Shown one piece after another: positions 1 to 7,222 of a stretch of 32,710 nucleotides of DNA. The notes below the pieces were generated by a model. It did no database searches. It saw only the letters and a list, made by a program, of their open reading frames with translations, and was not told the DNA's origin. The stretch covers positions 1 through 32,710 of the forward strand of contig UQPV01000031.1 in the NCBI GenBank assembly GCA_900543035.1. The letters run 5' to 3'. The stretch is from an uncultured Solobacterium sp. (GTDB lineage Bacteria > Bacillota_I > Bacilli_A > Erysipelotrichales > Erysipelotrichaceae). Made by a program: the position numbers and the translations under genes. Every line of letters begins with the position of its first letter. Position 1 is the stretch's first letter.

Positions 1-522
1 CGGCACACGCGCCGTGACCGCAGGATCGATCTCCTCCGGCTTCTGATCCCACTGCTTCATCGTATAATGCAGGAAGATGTGCTCATAGACATAACGGGCG
101 ACCATCCTGATCTGCGGATCGTCGTTTTGCATCATCTCCAGGATAGAGACGCTGGTCTCTTCGCCATACGCTGCCTTCAGCCGCTTTGTCAGCGTCTCTG
201 CCTCTTCACCGAAGACGAGGCGCAGCGAGCGAAGATTGAACGGCACAGGGATCAGCCTGCCATGGACAGAAGCGGCGACCTTATGCGTATACGGTCGCCA
301 TTTGGTAAACCGCGACAGAAAGCGATAGACCTCCTCGTCATTCGTATGAAAGATATGCGGACCATACGTATGGATCAGGATCCCATGCTCATCCAGCGCA
401 TCATGCGCATTTCCCCCGATATGTGCCCTTCGCTCGATGATCCGCACATGCTCTCCCGCCTCTGCCAGCTTGCGGGCGATGACTGCGCCGGCAAAGCCAC
501 AGCCGATCACGATAGTATTCAT
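1..522 (-). CDS. glf: UDP-galactopyranose mutase, N-terminal part (cut by window edge)
   Basis: Flavoenzyme that interconverts UDP-galactopyranose and UDP-galactofuranose, the donor for galactofuranose in surface polysaccharides; cytoplasmic. The visible 174 residues start MNTIVIGCGFAGAVIARKLA, a dinucleotide (FAD) binding fold with GxGxxG, followed by an IIERRxHIGGNAHD segment and the Glf-typical YGPHIFHT motif near residue 54. The ATG at 522 is preceded by GAGGGGAA, a good ribosome binding site. The reading frame is open to the window edge, so about half of the usual ~370 residues is missing. It is divergent from the acetyltransferase operon. Family assignment is from remembered motifs; the role in capsule or teichoic-like glycan synthesis is inference because the neighbours to the left are not visible. 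Confidence 0.93.
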   Translation of the reverse strand, partial: MNTIVIGCGFAGAVIARKLAEAGEHVRIIERRAHIGGNAHDALDEHGILIHTYGPHIFHTNDEEVYRFLSRFTKWRPYTHKVAASVHGRLIPVPFNLRSLRLVFGEEAETLTKRLKAAYGEETSVSILEMMQNDDPQIRMVARYVYEHIFLHYTMKQWDQKPEEIDPAVTARVP

Positions 523-554
523 TTCCCCTCACATCCCTTTCTTTGTTATATCAA

Positions 555-563
555 ATTATATCA
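555..563 (-). promoter_or_regulatory. Extended -10 promoter for glf
   Basis: On the minus strand the sequence reads TGATATAAT, an extended -10 element with a perfect TATAAT hexamer about 33 bases before the glf start codon. No good -35 hexamer is seen at 17 bases, which is usual for extended -10 promoters. Confidence 0.5.
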
Positions 564-633
564 TAAATCTGTGTATCTTCTGTGCCGCATTGTAAGCGAA
601 TGTAAAAAAAACACTGAATTTTGCGTGAATGGG

Positions 634-662
634 TTATCAGCGCGTCCCAGACATGCTAAAAT
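634..662 (+). promoter_or_regulatory. Promoter of the GNAT-arsR-rmuC operon
   Basis: TTATCA (634-639), 17-base spacer, TAAAAT (657-662), with TGC directly before the -10 (extended type). The predicted transcript starts near 669, about 20 bases ahead of the acetyltransferase ATG. No clear 12-2-12 ArsR/SmtB operator could be made out around it. Confidence 0.5.
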
Positions 663-688
663 GACACAAAGAAGGGAAGAGAGAGCTT

Positions 689-1246
689 ATGCAGCATATG
701 GAATCAGTGCTTCGTTCCTCCGCCTGCCTGAAGGAACTGGAGGAGCTATATACAGAGGCATTCCCGGCCAATGAACGCATGCCTTTTTCACAGATGCTCA
801 GCCTGAGCAAGGATGACCGTTATGCGCTGCGCGCGCTCAAAAACGATGGTGTCTTCTGCGGATTCAGCTTCATCATGCGCCATGAAGAGATGATCTATCT
901 GTTTTATCTGGCCGTCAAGCAGGATCAGCGCGGGAAGGGATACGGCAGCGCCCTGCTGGACGACCTCTTCCAGCAGTATCCGCATCACTGCATCTGCACG
1001 GATATCGAATCGCCCCAGCCGCAGGCAGATAATCAGCTCCAGCGCCTGCAGCGGAGACGGTTTTATCTGGACCGCGGCTTTGCGGATACCGGCTATGGCA
1101 ACCTGTGGTATGGCGTACGCTATGATATCCTGGCGGCACAGCGGCCTTTTTCGCTGCATGCCTACCAAGGAGCGGTCGATCTGCTGCAGACACCGCGGTT
1201 TCCGGCAAAGATCTTCAAGCAGGAAGAAGGTGTCGAAGATGAATGA
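689..1246 (+). CDS. GNAT family N-acetyltransferase
   Basis: Probable acetyl-CoA dependent N-acetyltransferase of unknown substrate, 185 residues. The central part has the GNAT motif A: a hydrophobic strand (IYLFYLAV) followed by QDQRGKGYGSALLDDL, the Q/RxxGxG/A pyrophosphate-binding loop. A later FYLDRGFADTG segment matches the usual motif B region. GGGAAGAGAG lies before the ATG at 689; a second in-frame ATG at 698 is less well placed. It is the first gene of a three-gene plus-strand operon and overlaps the next gene by 8 bases, so the two are likely translationally coupled. The family is clear, the acceptor substrate is not. Confidence 0.85.
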   Translation: MQHMESVLRSSACLKELEELYTEAFPANERMPFSQMLSLSKDDRYALRALKNDGVFCGFSFIMRHEEMIYLFYLAVKQDQRGKGYGSALLDDLFQQYPHHCICTDIESPQPQADNQLQRLQRRRFYLDRGFADTGYGNLWYGVRYDILAAQRPFSLHAYQGAVDLLQTPRFPAKIFKQEEGVEDE

Positions 1247-1586
1247 ACATGATTATCTGGCGCTCTCTGCAGATGAGGCCCATCAGATCCGCAGACAGGA
1301 GCCATCCGCGCGCTCTGTACGCGCCTTATCCGACCTGTTCAGCGTGTTCGCGGATACGACCCGCATCCGGATCATGTATGCCTTATATGCTGATGAGCTC
1401 TGCGTAGGAGACATCGCATCGATCCTCGGCCTGAGCCAGTCCGCGATCAGCCATCAGCTGCGCATCCTGAAGGACGCCAGACTGGTCGCCAGCCGCAGGG
1501 AAGGGAAGACCGTGTTCTACGCACTTGACGATGACCATGTCCGCGCCATCCTGGCAACCGGCATGGAACATGTCGAAGAGAAATAA
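1239..1586 (+). CDS. ArsR/SmtB family metal-sensing type regulator
   Basis: Winged-helix repressor of 115 residues that presumably leaves its operator when metal binds. The DNA-recognition region is SILGLSQSAISHQLRILKDA (62-81), followed by the beta-wing ASRREGKTVFYAL. The C-terminal helix carries D98-x-H100-x10-H111-x2-E114, exactly the alpha-5 Zn/Co site spacing known from SmtB and CzrA. In the alpha-3 region the CadC-type CxC is reduced to a single Cys (ELCVGD), so an alpha-3N Cd/Pb site is unlikely. The ATG at 1239 is chosen because AGGAAGAAGG ends eight bases before it; a longer in-frame reading upstream lies inside the acetyltransferase gene. No metal transporter is adjacent, which is unusual for this family, so the target is unknown. 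Confidence 0.88.
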   Translation: MNEHDYLALSADEAHQIRRQEPSARSVRALSDLFSVFADTTRIRIMYALYADELCVGDIASILGLSQSAISHQLRILKDARLVASRREGKTVFYALDDDHVRAILATGMEHVEEK

Positions 1587-1608
1587 ATGAGGGAAGGGAA
1601 GAACAGCT

Positions 1609-3000
1609 ATGGAAATCATCATCTTGATCCTGCTCATCCTCGTCCTTATCCTGTTGGTTTATCTGATGATGCGCCCGCAGGACAAGAAGGCGTGGGAGAG
1701 CGAGCTGAATCAGTTGCGCCTGGATCTGCTCAAGGATCACAATGAGAGCATGCAGCGTCTGCAGAATCAGCTGCGCGCTGACATCCGGGAAGCGATGCAG
1801 CCGACCGGTGAAAAACTGACCATGTTCCAGAAGGAATTCAATATGACCAAGGCCGAGCTTCAGCAAGACATCCAGGCCGGTTTTTCTTTGATGCGCTCGC
1901 AGATGCTGGAATCGCTGCAAAAGCAGCTGGACCTGCTCGAGACGAGCGGCAGACAAAATGAAAAGACGATGAAGGATCTGCAGTCCGCCCTGACCAAGGA
2001 TCTTTCCGAACAAAACCAGCGGGCCAGCGCATCTCTGATGACGCAGATCAAAGACGGGCTGAGCATCATCCAGGAGCAGAATTCCAAGAAGCTGCAGGAG
2101 ATGCAAAGCGGCATCGATTCGCGGCTTTCCTCATCATTGGATAAACGGCTGGATGACAGCTTCCGTCAGATCGGCGAACGGCTGAGCAGCCTGTATACGA
2201 GCCTGGGCGAGCTGCGCAATCTGGAAAGCGGCGTGCAGTCGCTCAACCGCACGCTGTCCAATGTCAAGACCCGCGGGATCTGGGGCGAGATGCAGCTGGG
2301 CAACATCCTGGCAGACATATTGACCAGCAGCCAGTATGATGAGAATGTCGCCACCAGGAAAAATTCATCGGAGCGCGTTGAATATGCGGTCCGCATCCCC
2401 GACAAGGAGAATCCAAACCAGTTCATCTATCTGCCGATCGATTCAAAATTCCCGGCCGATCTGTTCACGCGGATCCAGGACGCATCCCAGCAGGCAGATA
2501 CGGAATCGCTGCGATCCGCGCTCAGCGAGCTCAGACAGCGCATCAAGAGCGAAGCGATGTCGATCCGGGACAAATACATCGCACCGCCGGATACGACCGA
2601 TTTTGCCATCATGTTCCTTCCGACCGAAAGCCTGTATGCCGAGGTCCTGCGCATGGACGGGCTCGCGGAGGAATGCCAGAAGCAATACAAGGTCATCCTG
2701 TCCGGTCCGACGACGCTGGCCGCGCTGCTCAACAGCCTGTGCGTCGGCTTCCGCTATCTGAGCGTCAATCAGAAGTCCGAAGAGATCCTGCGCACGCTCT
2801 CCGCGATCAAGACACAGTACGGCCGCTTCGCCGAACTGATCAGCAAGACACAGAAGAAGCTTTCAGAAGCACAGAAAAACACTGATGACCTCATGCATCG
2901 AAGCAATATCATCCAGAAGAACTTAAGACGGTTCGACACGATGGAGATGGAAGAATCTGTAAAGGTGCTCGGACTCAGCGAAGAACCAGAAGGGCAGTGA
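1609..3000 (+). CDS. rmuC: RmuC family protein (DNA recombination/undecaprenyl-type membrane-anchored coiled coil)
   Basis: Member of the RmuC family, first known in Escherichia coli as limiting rearrangement at short inverted repeats; the fold of the conserved domain is nuclease-like, but the biochemical activity is poorly known. The 463-residue protein has an N-terminal membrane helix (residues 2-22, almost all I/L/V), a long charged coiled coil to about residue 200, and the RmuC domain from about 205 to 430 with RGIWGEMQLGNIL, the YLPIDSKFPADLF segment and the FAIMFLPTESLYAEVL segment. GGGAAGGGAAGAAC precedes the ATG at 1609. It is the last gene of the operon; the stop codon lies inside the terminator hairpin. 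The name is well supported, the link with the ArsR regulator is inference. Confidence 0.92.
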   Translation: MEIIILILLILVLILLVYLMMRPQDKKAWESELNQLRLDLLKDHNESMQRLQNQLRADIREAMQPTGEKLTMFQKEFNMTKAELQQDIQAGFSLMRSQMLESLQKQLDLLETSGRQNEKTMKDLQSALTKDLSEQNQRASASLMTQIKDGLSIIQEQNSKKLQEMQSGIDSRLSSSLDKRLDDSFRQIGERLSSLYTSLGELRNLESGVQSLNRTLSNVKTRGIWGEMQLGNILADILTSSQYDENVATRKNSSERVEYAVRIPDKENPNQFIYLPIDSKFPADLFTRIQDASQQADTESLRSALSELRQRIKSEAMSIRDKYIAPPDTTDFAIMFLPTESLYAEVLRMDGLAEECQKQYKVILSGPTTLAALLNSLCVGFRYLSVNQKSEEILRTLSAIKTQYGRFAELISKTQKKLSEAQKNTDDLMHRSNIIQKNLRRFDTMEMEESVKVLGLSEEPEGQ

Positions 3001-3020
3001 AACCACCGCTCTTCTTTTTT
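2988..3020 (+). terminator. Rho-independent terminator after rmuC
   Basis: A 12-pair stem (one mismatch, one G-U) formed by 2988-2999 and 3004-3015 with a four-base loop, followed by a T run to 3020. It overlaps the last codons and stop of rmuC. Confidence 0.8.
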
Positions 3021-3078
3021 ATGGTCAATGGAGAAAATACAAAGGAAATTCCTGCTTACCTTTATTCACATTACTTCG

Positions 3079-3094
3079 CATAATATATATTATG
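3079..3094. repeat. Perfect 16-base palindrome upstream of the NERD gene
   Basis: CATAATATATATTATG is a perfect inverted repeat in an A+T-rich intergenic stretch (3021-3242) between the rmuC terminator and the NERD gene. It may be an operator; no regulator is identified. Nothing else clear is seen in this stretch apart from a weak promoter candidate. Confidence 0.6.
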
Positions 3095-3177
3095 TAATAT
3101 TTGAACATCGATGCACAGCTAGCACACCATGAATATATCTGATTTTCCTTGAACCTGATGATCGATCTCCTCAATGA

Positions 3178-3207
3178 TTTACAACAGGCATACGCCCGTG
3201 TTAATAT
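3178..3207 (+). promoter_or_regulatory. Possible promoter of the NERD gene
   Basis: TTTACA (3178-3183), 18-base spacer, TAATAT (3202-3207), about 35 bases ahead of the start codon. The -35 is one base off consensus, the -10 is weak. Confidence 0.3.
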
Positions 3208-3242
3208 AGTTAATATAAATAACAGAAAATGAGGGATCGGAT

Positions 3243-3971
3243 ATGCCATTATTGGGGATCATCGCTTTCTTCCTGCTCGTGATCTGGCGGATCATCGCCA
3301 GCATCCAGCATAAGAAGACAGATTATTTTGCGCAGACCAAGCGCACGCTGTGGGATGTTTATTGCAATACGGGAACCAAAGGAGAATACTTGTTATGGAA
3401 ACAGCTTCAGCAAGTGCCTGGATATGGAAAATGCCTTTGTAATTGTTATATCCCTAAGCCGAATGGAGACATGACAGAGATCGATCTGCTTTTCCTGCAT
3501 GAATCCGGCATCTATGTCTTCGAATCCAAGAACCTTGGCGGATGGATCTTCGGCAACAGCCATGACCGATATTGGACACAGGTGCTTCCAAATGGCCGAG
3601 GAAGATCTAAGAAGAATCCGTTTTACAATCCTATTCGGCAAAACCAAGGACACTTGAAGTGGCTGAGCAATTATCTGCACATCTCCGGATTCAATTTTGT
3701 GCCTGAAGGGCTGTTCCATTCCTATATCATATTCAGCGACCGATGCACATTCAAGAAGCTGACGCTCAATGACTGCACGGATCATGTGATCCATCGCCGC
3801 AATGTTCTTGCTCAGCTCAACATCGATCTCTTACAGAACAATAAATTGACGCCTGCACAGATCGATAAGCTGTATGCATGTCTCTCCCCTCTCCTGGACC
3901 CTGATCATGCGAAGGAACAGATCCATCTGAATGCTATGCAGACAGAACACAGAGACGGATACAGATATTGA
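3243..3971 (+). CDS. Membrane-anchored NERD domain protein
   Basis: Protein of 242 residues with one N-terminal membrane helix (about residues 3-20) followed by a NERD (nuclease-related) domain. GTKGEYLLWKQL opens the domain, and TEIDLLFLHESGIYVFESKN (about 77-96) supplies the D...ExK-like pattern of restriction-endonuclease-fold nucleases. NERD domains occur alone or fused to helicases or kinases and are suspected nucleases in DNA or RNA processing; no substrate is established here. GAGGGAT lies before the ATG at 3243. The gene stands alone, between a terminator and a convergent gene, in sequence visibly richer in A+T than the flanks, which fits an acquired gene. Family confident, function open. 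Confidence 0.85.
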   Translation: MPLLGIIAFFLLVIWRIIASIQHKKTDYFAQTKRTLWDVYCNTGTKGEYLLWKQLQQVPGYGKCLCNCYIPKPNGDMTEIDLLFLHESGIYVFESKNLGGWIFGNSHDRYWTQVLPNGRGRSKKNPFYNPIRQNQGHLKWLSNYLHISGFNFVPEGLFHSYIIFSDRCTFKKLTLNDCTDHVIHRRNVLAQLNIDLLQNNKLTPAQIDKLYACLSPLLDPDHAKEQIHLNAMQTEHRDGYRY

Positions 3972-4005
3972 TCTGCTTTGCAGAACCGAATAAGAAGCAG
4001 AAAAG

Positions 4006-4052
4006 AAAGCTGCCGCAGCAGGAACACCCATTCCTCAACGGCAGCTTTTTTT
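4006..4052. terminator. Bidirectional terminator between convergent genes
   Basis: AAAGCTGCCG (4006-4015) pairs perfectly with CGGCAGCTTT (4039-4048), with an inner GGAA/TTCC pairing, and a T run follows to 4052. On the other strand the stem is followed by a U-rich TTTCTTTT, so it can serve both the NERD gene (+) and the MGMT-like gene (-). Confidence 0.85.
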
Positions 4053-4071
4053 ATTATTCATGCGCAGCTGG

Positions 4072-4551
4072 TCATTGTAGATGAAATAAGGCGTTTTCAT
4101 ACTCTTGCACATAGTATCTGATATGCTTTCGCCCCCTTTGTATGATGATGTGACCTTCTGCCTCCAGTTTTACTTTCTGTGCCTCTACACCGCCAGGATA
4201 TTTAGCGTTCAGTTCTCCATTAGCTTTTAATGTTCTCCAATAGGGAGTTTCATCTTCAATACGCTGAGCACTTGCCCACGCTGCAATCGATACAAATATC
4301 CCGGCCGTAATCGGGTCTGTAAAATCTGCCCCATTCAGTTTGGCAAAATATTCACGGATTTTTCCAACGGTGATCACCTTACCATAAGGAATCTGCTTCA
4401 TCACCTTGTCATAGTCGATAGGCGGGGCAAAATACATTTTATTGCCGCCATATTTCTCAATGCTTTTTTGGTCAGTAATTATTTGAAATTTGGGCATGTC
4501 CTTGCTATCGTGCAGCATAGCGTTGAAATCTTTTTTATCTTCATTTGGCAT
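4072..4551 (-). CDS. MGMT family protein lacking the alkyl-acceptor cysteine
   Basis: A 159-residue protein related to the C-terminal domain of O6-alkylguanine-DNA alkyltransferases. IPYGKVITVGKIREYF (54-69) corresponds to the helix-turn-helix, and KVKLEAEGHII (126-136) to the segment after the active site. At the place of the catalytic PCHR motif it has PYWR (103-106), so the methyl-accepting Cys is replaced by Tyr. By analogy with alkyltransferase-like proteins (usually PWHR) it may recognise damaged DNA without repairing it by itself; this is inference. AGGAGGTG lies 7-8 bases before the ATG at 4551, and a consensus promoter lies just upstream. Base composition is more A+T-rich than the housekeeping genes. 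Confidence 0.8.
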   Translation of the reverse strand: MPNEDKKDFNAMLHDSKDMPKFQIITDQKSIEKYGGNKMYFAPPIDYDKVMKQIPYGKVITVGKIREYFAKLNGADFTDPITAGIFVSIAAWASAQRIEDETPYWRTLKANGELNAKYPGGVEAQKVKLEAEGHIIIQRGRKHIRYYVQEYENALFHLQ

Positions 4552-4572
4552 ATCTTGACACCTCCTGCCTCA

Positions 4573-4601
4573 ATTATAGTGAGGTGTGATGCTCTATGCA
4601 A
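4573..4601 (-). promoter_or_regulatory. Promoter of the MGMT-like gene
   Basis: Minus strand TTGCAT (4601-4596), 17-base spacer, TATAAT (4578-4573). The predicted start near 4566 leaves a very short leader that begins at the AGGAGG site. Confidence 0.7.
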
Positions 4602-4615
4602 TGAGACGGTCGGAG

Positions 4616-4635
4616 AAAAGCAGTCTCTCTGCTCT
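4616..4635 (-). terminator. Weak terminator of the MerR-ABC operon
   Basis: Immediately after the permease stop codon the minus strand forms AGCAG/CTGCT (4633-4629 with 4623-4619), extended by one G-U and one A-U pair, and runs into TTTTC. Short stem, so only moderately convincing. Confidence 0.35.
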
Positions 4636-5351
4636 TATTTGGATTTCTGCTTGTTCAACAGTATCGCACATACCATTACTGCCATACAGCACACAAAAAC
4701 TAAATACCATAGATTGTCAAAGCAAAGACCATTATCCAACATCGATCGGTATCCCCAGAAAGCGGGAAACACGCGCCCTATGGCTTCAAGAAGATCGGGC
4801 AGCAAGCCGATCGGAAACATGATCCCTGAAAGCATGATCGAGGGCAGAAACACAAGCTGCGATATCATCGTCAGCTTTGCCTGACTTTTTACGACCAAGC
4901 CGAATATGCTTCCAATGCTCAGCGACACGATGATGTATAGGGCAAGCGCAAGAAAGAAAGATGGAAGCTGTGCGGGCAAAGCCGCCTCAAACAGTATCGG
5001 AGCAAGCAGTACGATGATGGTGCAGCTGATCATCAGATGCACAAATGCAGAAAGGAACATGGTCACAAGCCCTAAATATAACGGGATGCCATTTGCTTGA
5101 TAAACCTTTTTCACATCGCTTCCATACGTTTCGATCAATGATGGCGGTAGCCCGATAAACGCACCCATGGAAACGCTCATCACGATCATCGACTGTATCA
5201 GTGTATTTCTCATTTCAGGCATAACAGAAGTAAAAATACCACCCATGAGCAGAAAGAAAATCAGCGGTACGATATAGCAGGTGACCAACAAAGACTTGCT
5301 GCGGATATCCAATTTCCATTGTAATGCCACACCATATAAAAACCCGTTCAT
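4635..5351 (-). CDS. ABC-2 type transporter permease
   Basis: Membrane subunit of 238 residues of an ABC exporter, partner of the ATPase encoded just upstream. About six hydrophobic segments are visible, including LLVTCYIVPLIFFLLMGGIF near the start, a central pair, the SQLVFLPSIMLSGIMFPIGL segment typical for ABC-2 permeases, and a last helix before the KQKSK tail. The ATG at 5351 is chosen because AAGGAGGA precedes it at the right distance and because it overlaps the ATPase stop as ATGA; a longer in-frame reading has no such signal. Cargo is unknown; drugs or peptides are the usual substrates when a MerR regulator is attached. Confidence 0.88.
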   Translation of the reverse strand: MNGFLYGVALQWKLDIRSKSLLVTCYIVPLIFFLLMGGIFTSVMPEMRNTLIQSMIVMSVSMGAFIGLPPSLIETYGSDVKKVYQANGIPLYLGLVTMFLSAFVHLMISCTIIVLLAPILFEAALPAQLPSFFLALALYIIVSLSIGSIFGLVVKSQAKLTMISQLVFLPSIMLSGIMFPIGLLPDLLEAIGRVFPAFWGYRSMLDNGLCFDNLWYLVFVCCMAVMVCAILLNKQKSK

Positions 5352-6163
5352 CCTCTTTTCCTCCTTGACATCTCGATAAAGTGCTGTTCCAGTGTGCCCC
5401 GATCTACCTTGATATCCAATACGTGGAGCCTTTTCTGTTTTAATTCGTCTAATACGGATATTAAAGCATCTTCGATATTGTCTGTTTCCACCATGTTGTT
5501 CCCTTGCTGCGTCTTGATATGGATGACATATTTTCTTCCGACCCTGTCGCTCAGTTCCGAAGCTGTGCCGCAAAAGACGATATTTCCGTCATTTAGAATG
5601 GCTATGCGGTCACATAAGGTTTCTACCTCCGCCATATCGTGGCTTGCCAGAACGATGGTTTTCCCGTGTGCGCTGAGCTTTCGGATCTGTTCGTGGAGCG
5701 ATAGTCTCCCCTCGACATCAAGTCCCGCAGTCGGCTCATCGAGAAAGACGACATCAGGATCATTGATCAGCGAAAGCGCAAGATGCAATCGTCTTTTCTG
5801 CCCTGTAGATAATTGTATATACTGCTTCTTTTCCATTTCCTTGATTCCAAGGGCCTCAAGCATGGCATGATCAATTGTCGTCTTATGCCACTTTGCGAAC
5901 AGCTTTACCGCCTCCATCGGCTTGATATGGGCTGGCAAAGAGGATGACTGCAGCTGAATGCCCATTCTCCCGTTTACCATGATCGAACCGCTGTCATATC
6001 TTCTCAGTCCTTCGATGCATTCGAGCGTCGTTGTTTTCCCTGCTCCATTTACACCAAGCAGAGCAAAGATCTCTCCTTTTTCGATCTGAACATCGATCCC
6101 ATTGAGAACCATATGGCTGCCATAGCTTTTCTTTAATCCGCGAACTTGTATTGTGCCTTTCAC
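5348..6163 (-). CDS. ABC transporter ATP-binding protein
   Basis: ATPase of 271 residues energising the adjacent permease. Walker A GVNGAGKT (37-44), signature LSTGQ (118-122), Walker B VVFLDEPTAGLD (138-149) and the switch SHD (about 170) are intact. The Q-loop region GIQLQSSSLP is also present. The start is GTG at 6163, which overlaps the MerR stop codon as GTGA and follows GGAGGTGG. Stop and next start overlap as ATGA, so MerR, ATPase and permease are one translationally coupled unit. The first domain resembles the DrrA/CcmA group of exporters of drugs, lantibiotics or bacitracin; the exact substrate cannot be told. Confidence 0.93.
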   Translation of the reverse strand: MKGTIQVRGLKKSYGSHMVLNGIDVQIEKGEIFALLGVNGAGKTTTLECIEGLRRYDSGSIMVNGRMGIQLQSSSLPAHIKPMEAVKLFAKWHKTTIDHAMLEALGIKEMEKKQYIQLSTGQKRRLHLALSLINDPDVVFLDEPTAGLDVEGRLSLHEQIRKLSAHGKTIVLASHDMAEVETLCDRIAILNDGNIVFCGTASELSDRVGRKYVIHIKTQQGNNMVETDNIEDALISVLDELKQKRLHVLDIKVDRGTLEQHFIEMSRRKRG

Positions 6164-6960
6164 GGTTCCACCTCCTCAAACGGATTTATGCCAAGGCTGG
6201 AAAAATAAACTTGCAGCGCCGGGCCGACATAATCATTGACGATCTTTTGCCGTTCTTCCCAGTCGTTTTCAGCGGTATCGATGTTGCCAACTTCCATCAA
6301 TTTCGGAAGCATGCGCATATCGCCGTTTGTGAACTCCATGATCAAGCCCCAATATGCTTTGATGACCTGCTGGCATTTTTCGCTTTCAGGCGGGATATCC
6401 TTTTGTTGAAGCTGTACGATCTCATCACTCAGGCGGTTGAATCTGTCCATAAAATCCAAGCCGCTTTCCTGATCGAACCGGCTGCGTATATGGTCTAGCG
6501 TATCATCGTCGAAACGCTTGATCAGAGGATAAAACTCATTCTTCATCTGCAGATTGACGATGATATCGGCATACTTCTTAAAGCTGACGGTCTGCATTTG
6601 CAGAACCTCTGCTTTCAACTGCTCTATTGCGGCTAATGAAGCCTGAAGCTGTTCTATTTTCTGGCGTATGTCATCTGCCTGCTCTGTAAGCGCATTGGCA
6701 ACATCAGCCGGCGTTTCCAAAGAGATCAACCGCTTCTTTATATCATCCAAGGAAAAGCCCAGTGATTTCAACGATATGATCTGATGAAGCATGACCAGAT
6801 CTTTATCGGTGTACAGCCTGCGGCCGCCTTCGCTTTCTGCTGATGGGGAAAGCAGTCCTTCTTTATCATAGTATTGCAGAGTGCGCACAGTAACTCCCAT
6901 TTTCTTTGCGACCTCGCCAACCGTCATAAATCCTTGTGGAATTGCTCTATATTTTGTCAT
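6160..6960 (-). CDS. MerR family regulator, TipA-like layout
   Basis: Transcription activator of 266 residues. The N-terminal winged helix FMTVGEVAKKMGVTVRTLQY and the YDKEGLL and GGRRLYTDKDL segments are the standard MerR DNA-binding domain; a dimerisation coiled coil follows (about 90-125). The long C-terminal half (about 140-266, with EFYPLIKRFDDDTLDHI and WGLIMEFTNGD) resembles the effector domain of TipAL-type regulators that bind bulky compounds. The ATG at 6960 is preferred because AGGAGG ends nine bases before it; the ATG at 6966 would leave only three. It heads an operon with an ABC exporter, so it likely senses the exported compound and activates its own promoter. Confidence 0.88.
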   Translation of the reverse strand: MTKYRAIPQGFMTVGEVAKKMGVTVRTLQYYDKEGLLSPSAESEGGRRLYTDKDLVMLHQIISLKSLGFSLDDIKKRLISLETPADVANALTEQADDIRQKIEQLQASLAAIEQLKAEVLQMQTVSFKKYADIIVNLQMKNEFYPLIKRFDDDTLDHIRSRFDQESGLDFMDRFNRLSDEIVQLQQKDIPPESEKCQQVIKAYWGLIMEFTNGDMRMLPKLMEVGNIDTAENDWEERQKIVNDYVGPALQVYFSSLGINPFEEVEP

Positions 6961-6984
6961 GTACATCTACCTCCTGACACGTTT

Positions 6985-7015
6985 ACTATAAATCATTACG
7001 CAGCGTCACAAGCAA
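6985..7015 (-). promoter_or_regulatory. MerR-type promoter with 19-base spacer and internal dyad
   Basis: Minus strand TTGCTT (7015-7010), a 19-base spacer, TATAGT (6990-6985). The over-long spacer holds an imperfect dyad, GACGC-T-GCGTA, centred near 7001. This is the architecture by which MerR-family activators untwist their target promoters, and it fits autoregulation of the merR-ABC operon. Confidence 0.72.
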
Positions 7016-7141
7016 GACCTTTTCAAAAAATTTTTAGGCGGCAAAGATCGTTCTCTGCCGCCTTTCTGTAATGGAGACCACCCTCTCCTCGCCATTCATG
7101 TCATAGACCGTTGGAAACATCGTCAATATGCTCATTCATGG

Positions 7142-7181
7142 AAAAAGATCCTCCGCTGCGTGCAAAGACGTTGGAGGATCT
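7142..7181 (-). terminator. Terminator of the murT-gatD-GNAT operon
   Basis: On the minus strand a nine-pair perfect stem (AGATCCTCC with GGAGGATCT, 7181-7173 and 7154-7146), an 18-base loop, then TTTTT. A second G+C hairpin (GGCGGCA/TGCCGCC, about 7035-7063) lies further downstream and may be a backup. The whole 6991-7222 stretch is otherwise without genes. Confidence 0.75.
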
Positions 7182-7222
7182 GATGGGAGCTGCTCCTTTT
7201 CATTTCACAGAAGAGGAGCAAA

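Noticed and set aside
67..774. Plus-strand open frame opposite glf
   Set aside because: The minus strand carries unmistakable UDP-galactopyranose mutase motifs; the plus-strand frame is its shadow.
3025..3249. Minus-strand 74-codon frame upstream of the NERD gene
   Set aside because: No ribosome binding site, unusual composition, and it overlaps the NERD ribosome binding site and the palindrome.
7186..7200. GGGAGCTGCTCCTTTT as a plus-strand terminator
   Set aside because: The stem would need a one-base loop, and no plus-strand gene ends there.
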